Shown here one piece after another: positions 47,529-58,870 of a stretch of DNA of 64,000 bases. The notes under the pieces are model-generated. The model saw only the letters and a list, made by a program, of their open reading frames with translations. It did no database searches and had not been told where the DNA came from. The number at the start of each line of letters is the position of its first letter. The stretch's first letter is position 1. The stretch is from Syncephalis plumigaleata (taxonomy: Eukaryota; Zoopagomycota; Zoopagomycetes; Zoopagales; Piptocephalidaceae): contig JAIXMF010000003.1 in assembly GCA_025201365.1 (NCBI GenBank), forward strand, positions 1,240,001 through 1,304,000, given 5' to 3'. The position numbers were made by a program, and so were the translations under genes.

Positions 47529-49439
47529 TTATTGAGCCAATTCCACTGATTTACTAGCGGCAATGTCTAGGTCGTCGTTGGCGTAGATCGTTAGACCAGA
47601 ATTCTTGATCATCTCCTTGGCTTCATTGACCTTGGTACCTATTCATGTGCGTGTATATTCGTGTATTAATATCGTATTATTTACTCGTTTTCTACAACAT
47701 CTCATTACCTTGTAGACGTACTACCAATGGAATCTTTAGACCCAATTGATGTACAGCCGTGATAATACCCTCAGCAATGACGTCGCATCGCATAATACCA
47801 CCAAAGATGTTGACTAGAATAGCCTTGACGTGTGGATCGGCACTGATAATCTTGAAGGCTTCCGTCACTTGTTCTACGGTGGCACTGCCACCAACATCCA
47901 AAAAGTTGGCAGGTGATCCGCCGTGTAGCTTGATGATATCCATGGTAGCCATGGCTAGACCGGCACCATTTACTAAATACATGGTCTATTAGCAAGTAGC
48001 CCATTGATAGTGGTGCAACTCGTCATGATATATCCTCCTACCTAGACAGCCAATGGAACCATCGAGACCAATGTAGTTTAGGTTGTACTTGCTAGCCGCT
48101 ACCTCACGTTGATCCTCCTGAGTGGTGTCACGTAGACTGTAAATGTCCTTTTGACGGAAATCGGCATTGTCGTCAAAGTTCAGTTTAGCATCCATACAGA
48201 CGACTAAATAGCCAATATGGAGTAGGTAGGTTAACAAAATGCGATGGCATGACTTTTACCGTAATAGCACACTTGCCTTCATTAGTCTTTAGTGATTCTG
48301 CCATTGGATTGATTTCTACCAAGGTTGCATCTTTCTCGATGAATAGCTTGTATAGCTTCATAAATGTATCTGCAGCCTAATAGTTATACATTAATACAAT
48401 CAATATCATGTATTACTATCAGCATCTTACCGCTGCTTGATTCTCGGATGCAAATCCAATCTTTTGCGCTAATGATTTGGCTTGATCGAACTTCAATCCT
48501 GATGAAGTAATGAGAAATAAAAAAGTGAATTAATTCAATAACCCTTTGTATTCATTTACATACACCATACCTTCCTTGATATCAATGGGTAGCGTGATGA
48601 TGGCCTCTGGAGTGTCGCGGGCTACACCTTCAATGTCCATACCACCCTGAGAGCTTGCCACAATGGCTGGTCCTTGTGATTTACGATCCATAAGAATGGC
48701 AAAGTAGTATTCCTTATCGACGAACTTGCGTTCAACGATGAACACCTAATCATGTAAATCGAATATCGAATGAGTTGGTTGCATATTCTATCTATTATTT
48801 ATCTTTCACGAATAGTCAAGTCTAGTTCACAATATTACCTTGTTGCACAATTTACCAGCAGCACCGGTTTGTTTAGTCACTAGTTTATGACCAAGCATCT
48901 TTTCCGCATATTGTTCGGCTTCTTGAGGACTAGTTATTGTAGATGGTATCAATCAATGTTACATATATATATCTATATATCTATATATCATCTACACTTA
49001 CGATGTAATAAGCTTAACACCACCTTGGAGGCCACTGTCAAAAGTGCCCTTGCCACGTCCACCCGCTAATACTTGGGCTTTAATGACTAGATCTTTCATG
49101 CCTAATATATATATATATATTCGTATATGATTAATTATAATAGATAGTAATAGCAATAATAGAATATAGATTACCTAGCTCTTCGGCCACCTTAAATGCT
49201 TCCTTGGGCGTTGAAGCTTCCTTTCCTTTAGGTACATTAACGCCATACTTTTCAAGTTGTCCTACCGACAAATACTCGTGGATTGATAGGAAACGACGCT
49301 AATACATACATGTGATTATTGTTATTGTTATAGACGGATCATGTTGTGGTAATCATAGCTCATTCCTTACCTGATTAGCACCCGATAACGATGATTGAGC
49401 AGCACGACGAACAGAACGAAGAGCAGTTGACGAGAACAT
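47529..49439 (-). CDS. Succinyl-CoA ligase beta subunit, mitochondrial
   Basis: About nine exons begin at [18 protein letters not shown], an Arg/Ser-rich mitochondrial presequence. The mature N-terminus [20 protein letters not shown] and [20 protein letters not shown] are the ATP-grasp start. Later parts include [58 protein letters not shown] and [25 protein letters not shown] is the C-terminal CoA-ligase domain and the protein ends SVELAQ. It catalyses the substrate-level phosphorylation step of the TCA cycle with the alpha subunit. The nucleotide specificity (ADP or GDP) cannot be decided. Intron phase and motifs agree across all joins I checked. Confidence 0.95.
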
Positions 49440-49840
49440 GTTACGTGTATTTATTAAAGCAGCAGTGCCTAATAGCAACAATGAAGAGTAGCAACTACGA
49501 AAAGAAAGAGAATAAGATGGTGAACACAAAAAGTGAAGTGAGTGGTGAAGAGAGATGGAAATAACACGCATGTTCGTCATTTAATGTGTACATCATCATC
49601 ATCATCATCACAATCGGACATTGTTAAGGTTGTGGCGTAGATTGAAAACTGGCAATTTAATAATTGAATGAATAAACATCGCATTCACCTGTTAACACAT
49701 TGCTTATTATTGAATTGATTGCTTGAATCTTTATTGTTAATAGTGTGTTTTGTATCATGTAACAATAAGCAGATGATAAAATGCAAGTATCGTAATCGTA
49801 TACGTAATGGTAAGTTAGCGTTTGACGTTCATGATTCATA

Positions 49841-52800
49841 TTATTTTGTAATATTGGTAAAGCGCCAACCACACTCTGCACTATCATCTCGTTCCAAAAG
49901 TGTTGTAGGCCTAAATAGTAGAATAGATAGCATGCATGAACATGAATTAGATGATAATGAGTAAATGTGCAGTATTGCTACTTACCAGTAGTGTAGATTC
50001 TGCTTAATGCTTAACACCATAGGAATCATATCGAATGTGATGATTTTAACGCGTACATACGTGTTATCGGGACAATTACGTACGACAGCAAGGAATGCAT
50101 CAACATCAGGTGTCGCTTGACCATTAACATGTGTAATCCACATGGTAGGTACCTAATAATAATAAACGAACAAGTTAACAAATAATTTGAGTATATTGAT
50201 CGTTCTATTCATGCTTACCATGCCATACATGTAAGCAGGTGATCCACGACTACGTGCTGATATGTATACACGCGATGGTAGTTTCTTTGATTGTTGTAAT
50301 ACCGCCTTGTGTGGCTCTAATAGCAATAATAACAATCATAGTTAGTATGTTATAACACACACATATATATATCTTGTAATTACCTTGGATAATTGCTCCG
50401 GCCCATGACAATACACGACGTACATCCTCACCATCGACAGGTACGGTTGGTACTTGGACCGTGAGCTCTTTCTTTTCACGTAATATCGTCTAGTGTGTGA
50501 TGATGAATGCATGAGACATTAGATGTAATTACTAACATGGATCCATGATGATCTACTACTACAACAACAGCAACTTACAAGTGAGAGTGATTCTAGGGTA
50601 AGGTAGGACTCTAGCTCGATCATACGCGTTAGTACTTTGCCATTCACCGCTAGAATCAAGTCTAGATCGTGCAGCCATTGACTAGCTACACTGGCCGTTT
50701 CAACACGACGAATCATGAATAGTTGATGGCGTTGTGGGTTGGCCGCTTCCACCTGGCGTACCCAATCATCCGAGACACCCATATGACGAGCCTGCACCAT
50801 CTGTACAGGTACCAATTCGACACTTAGTAAACGTAGCTGTGGACGCTGTCCTATGCGTAGTGGATCAAGGATAGATCGTATCGTGTGTATGTGCAAGCCC
50901 AAATGGTATTCATTATCATGTCCATTGACTGTACGCTCTCCTAGATAGGATAGCCATAGACCTTGTACACGTCCATCATGATCGGCTAGAACACCACTCG
51001 AGCATTGTTGTGCCAATGGTGTATCCAATGTGATGGCATCCAGATTAATACCACTATATAAATATAAGAGTAATTGTGGCATTATTAAAACTATTCATCA
51101 TGTATCTATCTATCTATCTATCTATCTCTCTCTCATTGAATAATTACCGGAATCGAGGTGTAGCATTCTGAGGAATGGTCACACAAGTAATGTCAGTTAC
51201 AACTGTAGTAAGACATACAGGTCGGTAGTTGTGATTAAACGCCAGTAGAGTAACCTTATGTCCTATTCATTGTTATTAATACCAATATGCAACTTTATGT
51301 CAATTATATAGGATCATACCTTGTACAAGTGGCGTGTCGCTAAGTTGAGCCGATTGTACTGGTGTATCGCCCAGTAAACGAGGATCATACGAGATCATTG
51401 CCACATTGTGTGTGGGATGTAGGAATTCTACCTTTCCTGGAATAACAATCGAATCGGCAAATGTAATAGAGAGATCACCCAGTGCGAATGGTACAATATT
51501 ACGACCAACTACGATTAATCCTCGTTCTGCATCTACCACTAGGCCAGCACCTTGTTTCTATTTCATTTTCTATTAGCGTATGAATTGTAGTTACTATCTG
51601 GATGAACTTACACGACTACGTGGAAATCCGTCCAACTTAATTGGCATGTAATACGTGACCTTGACCAATGATGAGATGAGCTGCTTCGCCGATCCCAGAC
51701 TTTCATCGAGTTCCACGAATTTGGCAGTGGCCGGTGTCAATGCCCTTTGGGCCGGGGCTGGTTCATTTAAATCGGTAAAATTCCATACGCCCGATTTATC
51801 TTATTATTATCGAAGTATCGTTAGCTAGCTAGCTAACTAAAGTAAATGTGTTTCGATACTTACCATTACGAACAGCTAGTCGGAATCTCGACCAGTGTCG
51901 ATCTACCTGTACCACTGCCATACTTGTCATGTGTACATCGGCGATACTGTAGTAGACAATCGGTACTCGTTCACGATCGGGAATGCTTTGCATTACTCGA
52001 ATGAAATCGGTAAGCGTTGGCGTTGCCTGACTATCAACTGAAGCGATAATCCAGCCATTGTCAGGTCCATCGAGTCGGAACATACCGGCAGGTTCAGCCA
52101 CGTAGACACCACGAGTCGGTACACAATAAGAACGAGCCAGTTGGTAGGATACTTCGTTAAGAATAGCACCACCAATTTCTACATAGCGATCAGGAGTACT
52201 ACGTAGACGGTAATTAGATAGTGCACACACGACAATTGATATACGCTTACATGCTATGTAGATCCTGTACCGTCACCGTTACAGTTCGTGCCTCACCACC
52301 TCGTTCAATGTCCAGCACGATATCACGGTTGACATGCGCATCAAGGGCATCCTCTAGCGACACGAACTTGGTAACAGTCGTACCATTAATGCGTATTAGT
52401 ATGTCGCCTTCCTCCAAATGAGCCGATCCCGGTCCTTCTGGCACTACAGTCTCCACCACTAGCATACCAATCTCATCGGGATACTCTTTCCTCACGGTTG
52501 CCTCTGTGTTGGGATTGAGTCCCAAACGACGGGTCTCATCAAATGGTCGATGTCTAGCCAGTTATATACGAATTATTACGGTATTACTACGGTATTACTA
52601 CGGTATTATTAAGAGCACTTACAAGAATTGAACTTGAATTGTACCTCGTACCACTGGTTCATTGCGCTGTATACAGTTAAGAGCACGTACGACACGGTCC
52701 AAGGGAAGGAAGAAATCGGTAGCTGCCTTGGTATGTCCACCGGCTTGTAACGCCACGGCATTACCGTTTATATCAATTACAGGACTACCCGAGCTGCCTG

Positions 52801-53879
52801 TGTAATAGAATAGGGTATAACATTAAGAGTTAAGCTATGCTATACCGGTTGTCTACCATTCTAGTTACCTCCACTGGTACTTGATGCAGCTTGTCTACAA
52901 TAGCAGTTAATACCGGTATTATCTAATTGCTGTATATCCCTTACAAATAAAATGTATTAAAATCGTTATAGGTCATGTCACCGTATTCGGGCGCATTACG
53001 ATCCAGTCGTGAGATTGAACCAGCAAGAATCGATAGTTTTTCACCGGCATCGTTGCCCACCACACGAATATCCAAACCGACACGAGCGAGGTCTGGCCTC
53101 AAGGGAATTGCGCTTACTGGCATGTAACGAATTTTGCTTGGATCAAATTTCAGAAATCCAAAATCATGAATTGGATCACTAATAATGCTATGGTTATTAT
53201 CTATCCGCTAATACCTGGTGTCGCCATTACTTACCGATAAATGGCGTGAACATCTACCTCTTCATGATCGTGTGCAATTGCTTCTCCTACAAATGGTCCT
53301 GAACATGCTACATGTCTAAATATTATATGAACAATTATAACGTATGGCTTATTAGACGACAAAAGAAAAGACAACGTTATTTGTTGTAATATCACGTCTA
53401 CTAACCGATTAGTAAGAATGATACCGCGTTCCGCGTCTACAATAAAACCAGATGCCTCGGATGTTTCCGCGCCTATCATTGTGAATAAATGTACCATGCA
53501 TCAATCTATCTACGTGTAGGGAAATACGCGACACTCTGCGTTGCTACTTACTTTCCGTGTCGAAGGCGGCAACCTGACTGAATCGAATGGAAACAATCGC
53601 CTTAACGGCACTTTCAATAGTAGCCTGCCAGCCACTAGGTTGCATGACACTCTGCGATCCATCGCCGACTAGGTCGACATTCAATGGTTCAGAGAGGGAG
53701 CTGGTGCGTCGTCGCTTGTGTGGCATACCATTGCCTACATTATCGTTTGTATCGGTGTCCATGTCAGCTAAAGGAGCGTGTTGGTCGCCGGCTAATAGAT
53801 TGTCATCTGTTGTATCTTCGCGAGCCAAAGGGACGTCATTGTTGGATTTGGTCGTTGAGGCGACCTTGTCTAGTTCCAT
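49841..53879 (-). CDS. NMA111: NMA111-type HtrA-like serine protease with PDZ domains
   Basis: About 14 exons encode a protein of roughly 1,000 aa, starting at [20 protein letters not shown] nuclear-localisation-like segment is near residue 55. The protease triad is visible: His in [13 protein letters not shown] (split by an intron), Asp in [13 protein letters not shown] and Ser in [15 protein letters not shown] first PDZ domain has [21 protein letters not shown] second, degenerate protease/PDZ half follows ([20 protein letters not shown] onward), as in yeast Nma111. The end reads [17 protein letters not shown] and stops at 49841-49843. Yeast Nma111 is a nuclear HtrA protease with pro-apoptotic and lipid-homeostasis roles. 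I did not resolve every intron. Confidence 0.92.
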
Positions 53880-54002
53880 GAATGCAGCGTTTAGTGTATA
53901 AATAACGACAAGTAGAAGCAAGCAACGCGTGGTACGTTATAAAGGAAAATGAGCGCAATAATAAATTGATGCCAGCGCGGAATAAGCAAAAAAAGTTTTT
54001 TA

Positions 54003-54223
54003 CAGTGCTTTTCCATCCAATTTGCGCAGTTAGCCATTTGTCTTTACGAATAAATAATAGTTAACACTATCAATCTAGGATCCATTACTAATGCTAAATT
54101 GTTATTATTATCATGCTGTATCAGTTGTCATTTCTATGGTAATAATGGATGTTAATTATACAAGTTTATTAATAGAGAGCAAATGTTAAAGGATAAATGC
54201 GCAAATTGGATGGAAAAACACTT
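54003..54223. mobile_element. MITE-like Fanzor-element derivative (221 bp)
   Basis: The left end CAGTGCTTTTCCATCCAATT and the right end (inverted AAGTGTTTTTCCATCCAATT) match the Fanzor element, with TA on both sides (54001-54002 and 54224-54225). The left about 66 bp equals the full element's left end and the right about 155 bp equals its right end; nothing between is kept. It lies about 120 bp upstream of the NMA111 start codon. Confidence 0.88.
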
Positions 54224-54561
54224 TATTTTACTCCACTGGTGTCAATGATATTACCAATTGGTTTGTTTGGCAGTTATTTTATATATATATACATGAAGAG
54301 TTGTCAACGTTGCCTATTTATTAGTCACATTAATGGCTAGAAAGTAAACGAAATGAGAAAAAGGCAATGCTTACTCGTATATTGTAATCGAAACAGATAT
54401 ACTGGATAGATAGTATAGTAAAAAATGAAAGCAATAAAAACACACGCTTTATTAACAAAATATTTATGTTATGTAGTTATAGTGGCAATGGAGTAATTAC
54501 TTATTGAAACCTTATAATGCAATGCCCACGTCAATATTAATAGCATTTCATATCGGATTAT

Positions 54562-55573
54562 TCAGTCTATGAAATTTCTAGTACTGCAGCTGTCAGTATT
54601 GATCCTCTGTGGGTTGCGTTCACTTCCTGTTGCAGTTCGACTCGAGTTTCGTGTACCATGCCTGCCTTTATGTTGGATGACCATTACCAGGTTAACTAGT
54701 ATACTAAGTTTACATTTTGTTAGCTAACAGTAATAATAATCTAGTATCAATCATCTATACTTACGCATCTATAGCCATGAAAATATCAGAATTACTTCCT
54801 ATTACTTGTGTCGCGGCAAAAAGACAACAGAATATATTGCACAATGCTACCAGTAGCATCACTTGTATTCCGTCTCTTGTCAGTTTCTTCCATGCATCCG
54901 ATCCATAGCGAGAGTACTGCTTCCATCCGATGTAAGAGAATATTACGGAAAATACTAGGTTAAGTGGGAGTGCATTGACAAGCCAGTACCATGGTGTGAA
55001 AGGTGGATAGTATATGGCACAGCCAGATCCTGGTAATATTGTTACAAAGCTGATAGGGATCATAACGAACGCAAACGAAAGCTGCGATAACAGAGGCATT
55101 ACACTAGCATAGATGATCCATTTTGCTTTGCCTAACACTAGGTATGCCTTCTGGAGTAAAATCAAACTATTACAAAAGTTGGAGACCGATATGACGGATA
55201 CAAGCGCCCAAAACAGATGTCTACAGTTTACATGGTTGGTTCCTAATTCCAAATTGATAAACACAGTGATATCTGTCATACTCATAATGCTTGGAATAAG
55301 GCAGCATCATGAAACCAAATGGCGTGGTTTTCTAATAGCCATCTTAATGGATGAAATAAAGCAGAACGTGGCAATACATGCTGTTAGTCCACCAAGAACA
55401 ATTTGGAATTTATCATCCATAAATCGCTTGTATTGTTGTTCTAAGCTGCCATCCGCCACATAATAGTCGATCATGTTCATTTCACCAATGGGATGAAGGG
55501 GAATACCCCAGAAGCGTGGGGCACTGTTGATCCATTCCGTATCATTAGGATTAGTATAATTAATCTTCGGCAT
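54562..55573 (-). pseudogene. Polytopic membrane protein gene with one in-frame TGA
   Basis: Two exons, 54765-55573 and 54562-54703, form one continuous reading frame of about 315 codons except for a single TGA at 55307-55309. At least five to six hydrophobic segments are seen: QIVLGGLTACIATFCFISSI, LFWALVSVISVSNFCNSLIL, WIIYASVMPLLSQLSFAFVM, WYWLVNALPLNLVFSVIF and IQVMLLVALCNIFCCLF. The motif SGCAIYYPPFTPW precedes the fifth segment. The stop falls where KPRHLVS-stop-CCLIPS would read Trp if TGG. No intron of plausible length removes it. Thus it is either a young pseudogene, a sequencing error or a readthrough site. I recall a large family of such proteins in early-diverging fungi but cannot name a function. 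Confidence 0.6.
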
Positions 55574-55994
55574 TGTTGCTTTAGTGTAATGTCGATAAAG
55601 ATATGTATAAAATAAAAGTGGATATAAAACAAGAGGAATATGTTAGTTAGGAAATAAAAGACGACAATATCTGAACAAGTTATAGGGCAAGCAATGAGCT
55701 AAGGCAATTTGTCGCAAGTGTGTATACAATGCGATTAAGCCGCCAATACAATGATCTATCCAGAGTAAGGTGTAAGACGGGATGGACTTTTTGTGTACGC
55801 TGATTACGGAAAGGGAAACAGGATTGTGTGGTTGGCATTATCAGCTGAACGGCACAATTCTGCTTAGTGGCTTCTCCAAATAGCATGCCAAATATACATC
55901 ACGTTACAATAAACTGGTTCATGATTACAAGATAAATGCTCGGCTTTTTTACTCGTTAGATGGCACTGGGTTAATATTAGGGTATGTGGTAATA

Positions 55995-58541
55995 TCATGC
56001 GTAACGAAGTCCAATCACGAAATCGGCACCCCAAGGTGGCACGGTCCAACCTGGAATGCCAACCCGTTTCCACAGTGTACGTGGTAAGCCGAGGTCCGCT
56101 AAAAATACCTCGCCCGACATTGAGAGGCCAGTGAGGCCAGTCTTTGGCGCGCCCATACAAAGTGTCCATCGCGGGGTAATGTACACGTCTTGTTCACCGG
56201 GCAAACCTTGATGTATTGCCGTATATAATAATAATAATAATAATAATAATTAGATAAGATGAACAGATTACTAGCAAGCATGGTAGCGTATCCATTTACC
56301 TGTAGTGCCATCAATACCACTGGGTATATCAAGTGATAATACTGGTGTCTTGTTGTCATTAGCCCAGCTAATAAGATCACAGACTGATGATCGTGCATAG
56401 TCATTGGGTAGTTCACGTAGCGTGTACTGATAGCCCAAAAGAGCATCTACTATCAAATCTACCGGTTGCGTGAATCGTGATGGCAGCTCTATGCGATGTT
56501 GTAAGCATGGAGCGTATTCCAATTAAAGCTTGTTTCCATTGCATACCTTTAACACTACGAGCAATCCTTCCACCTGATGCTCTTAAATACGCTTGCTGTT
56601 GACGAGTATGCTGATATATATATATAATAGATGATAATTAATATCTGAGACAACTGCCAATAAATGTACAATGGGACATACCTTGCCTAATTGTCGTTCT
56701 TTCCCAACTGTACATGCTACCACTTCGCATCCATGATTAAGTAAATGGCGACCTGCCGCCAGGCCATAAGCGCCTGATTTGTTGTTACCCGCTAATATCA
56801 CTACAAGCGGTGGCTCATTATGATTAGAGGCTAGTACTCGTCGTGAACCGCCTAATTATTGCATTATAGTCAGTATAGCACATACCGGTCGTTGTATACA
56901 CCACTTACCCATGACTTGTAAGCAAAGACTGGCTGCGCTGCGACCGCCATTCTCAATCATTTGCTCTTCATTAGGTCCCGTCTCCGTTACTTTATTATTA
57001 TTAGTATTATTATTAGTATTATTACTTGTATTTATATTCTGCATCTAGTTCTTACTTACCTGCCATACGCTCAACTTCCAGCATCTGTACGCCGGTCACT
57101 GCCCAGCAAGGTGATCCATCGGTGGTTTTAAACGTGTAATTGCTATGATCGTTGTTATCACGCCATGTATCAGTATCAGACCCGTTATCGGTCTCTTCTT
57201 CGAGTTCGGCACGAGAAAGCACGTTCTCGCTAGGCAGCAAGTTACGCACGCGTGTATCTCGTTTATTATGACTGACAAGTCGATCTTCAGGCGCTGTACT
57301 ATCCGTTTCCTATATATACACATGAGATTAGTCATCAACGAATCAAGCAATCGCTCTAATGGACCTACGCGTATTTCCTCAAACACTTTCTTTTTATCAA
57401 AGAGAATCAAATTCTGTTGGAAATCAAAGTCTTCCTCTATAAATTCGTTAACATCACCCCGTGCCCATTCATTGACATCTGAATTTAGACGACTATGCGC
57501 TATACGTGATTTCCCTATTATCGGTATTTCTAGTTATTATGCATGATCGACATCCAGCTATTGTTATGATTACCCTAAAACACAATTGGTTAGCTTTACA
57601 GCATATTCGTATATTATGCATGCATGCTTACTGTTTTATTAGTACGCTTTTTACGTGGTGGTTTGGGACGAGTATCCATAGGGGCATCCGAGTCGGTCGC
57701 CTCAGTCATGGGTGTTTCCGCTCTGTCAAGGGAAGGATTCAACGTAGTATTGCTTGTGATGTCGGACGATCCAGATTGTATTGTCGATTGACGCGTTTGA
57801 AGCAATAAACTCGAGGTCTAATCATTCTATTAATCCAGTTACATTGATGTAGTATTGCTATATTACCGTATGCTCCAATAATGTAGATGTACTAGTGTCA
57901 GATAATCCGGGTTGATCTCTACATAAAAGTATTCTATTAGCCAGTATACACACATTCCTATTTGAACTATACTTACCGTTCTAAGGAGGGCAGTACAGGT
58001 CTAGTTGACGGTTGACTAGATGGCACAGGTGTATGATGAGGTATTGAGGGCCGATGTGTCTATGGAATGGCGACAGCAGTGGTACATGTCAATCCTAGAT
58101 AAACACTAATGAATTATTATAATTACTGATATAATGGCCGGATCAGGAGGTAGATTTAGAGGTACCGGCAGACTAGATGGCATAGACAAGGTTTGCGGTG
58201 CTTGTTGACCATAGTTAGAAATGGATGTCAAAGATAGTGGTGCTGTTTGGGTATTAGGCGTGGATTTCTCTATAATACGTAAATCAACAATACGCTCTCC
58301 CGCTACGTGATGCGTGGGCCAGTGTTGTTGCATGCCATGTGGACTAATGGTAGTTACTATATACAAGCAATAGAGCTGTGAATATATCGACAATATGGAT
58401 AGCGAGACAATAGCAAGTAAGCTTACCATGTTCTAGTTGTAGTTGCTGAGTAGCTGGATTCACCATAGACACAATACCGCGAACTATGAATCCATCGTGT
58501 AACTTTAACTCAACCGTAAGACCAATAAACGCCTCGGTCAT
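55995..58541 (-). CDS. EDC3: Enhancer of mRNA-decapping protein 3 (EDC3)
   Basis: About ten exons start at MTEAFIGLTVELKLHDGFIV, an LSm-like divergent domain (residues 1 to about 80, with GIVSMVNPATQQLQLEH). A Pro/Ser/Thr-rich linker follows. The FDF motif is VNEFIEEDFDFQQNLILFDK then KVFEEI. The C-terminal YjeF_N domain reads CWAVTGVQMLEVERMAGK, VILAGNNKSGAYGLAAGRHL, VDLIVDALLGYQ and LSLDIPSGIDGTTG, and ends DFVIGLRYA. EDC3 is a P-body scaffold that activates the Dcp1-Dcp2 decapping complex and binds the helicase Dhh1. The order LSm-FDF-YjeF_N is diagnostic. Some middle exon boundaries were not resolved. Confidence 0.93.
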
Positions 58542-58785
58542 TGTGTCTACTGTAGTGGTAAATAGATGAGAGTGCAGATGGGTGCGATACGACGAATAAT
58601 GATGAGAACGATCAAAGTGCAGGCGATGGAATCAACTGTTGCCGAGGCGCGAAAAGTGTGAATAAGCAGGATGGACAGACGTGCTCCCAATCACTGGATG
58701 ACAAAGGGAGATGAGCAATCTACTGATTTGAAAAGATGAAATGGTTCAAGTCAATAATGATGAAAGAAAGTGAATTCATCAAGTA

Positions 58786-58814
58786 CAGGCTTTTTCCATC
58801 CAATTTGCGCAGTT
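58786..58814. repeat. Solo 29-bp terminal repeat of the Fanzor element
   Basis: CAGGCTTTTTCCATCCAATT followed by TGCGCAGTT, preceded by TA. Identical to the left 29 bp of the full element. No inverted partner nearby. Confidence 0.8.
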
Positions 58815-58857
58815 CATCATGGTCACCTAAAGATCACTTCATTGACATGGTACACTA

Positions 58858-58870
58858 CAGGCTTTTTCCA
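58858..58870. repeat. Second solo terminal fragment of the Fanzor element
   Basis: CAGGCTTTTTCCA preceded by TA, in direct orientation 44 bp after the first fragment. Confidence 0.55.
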
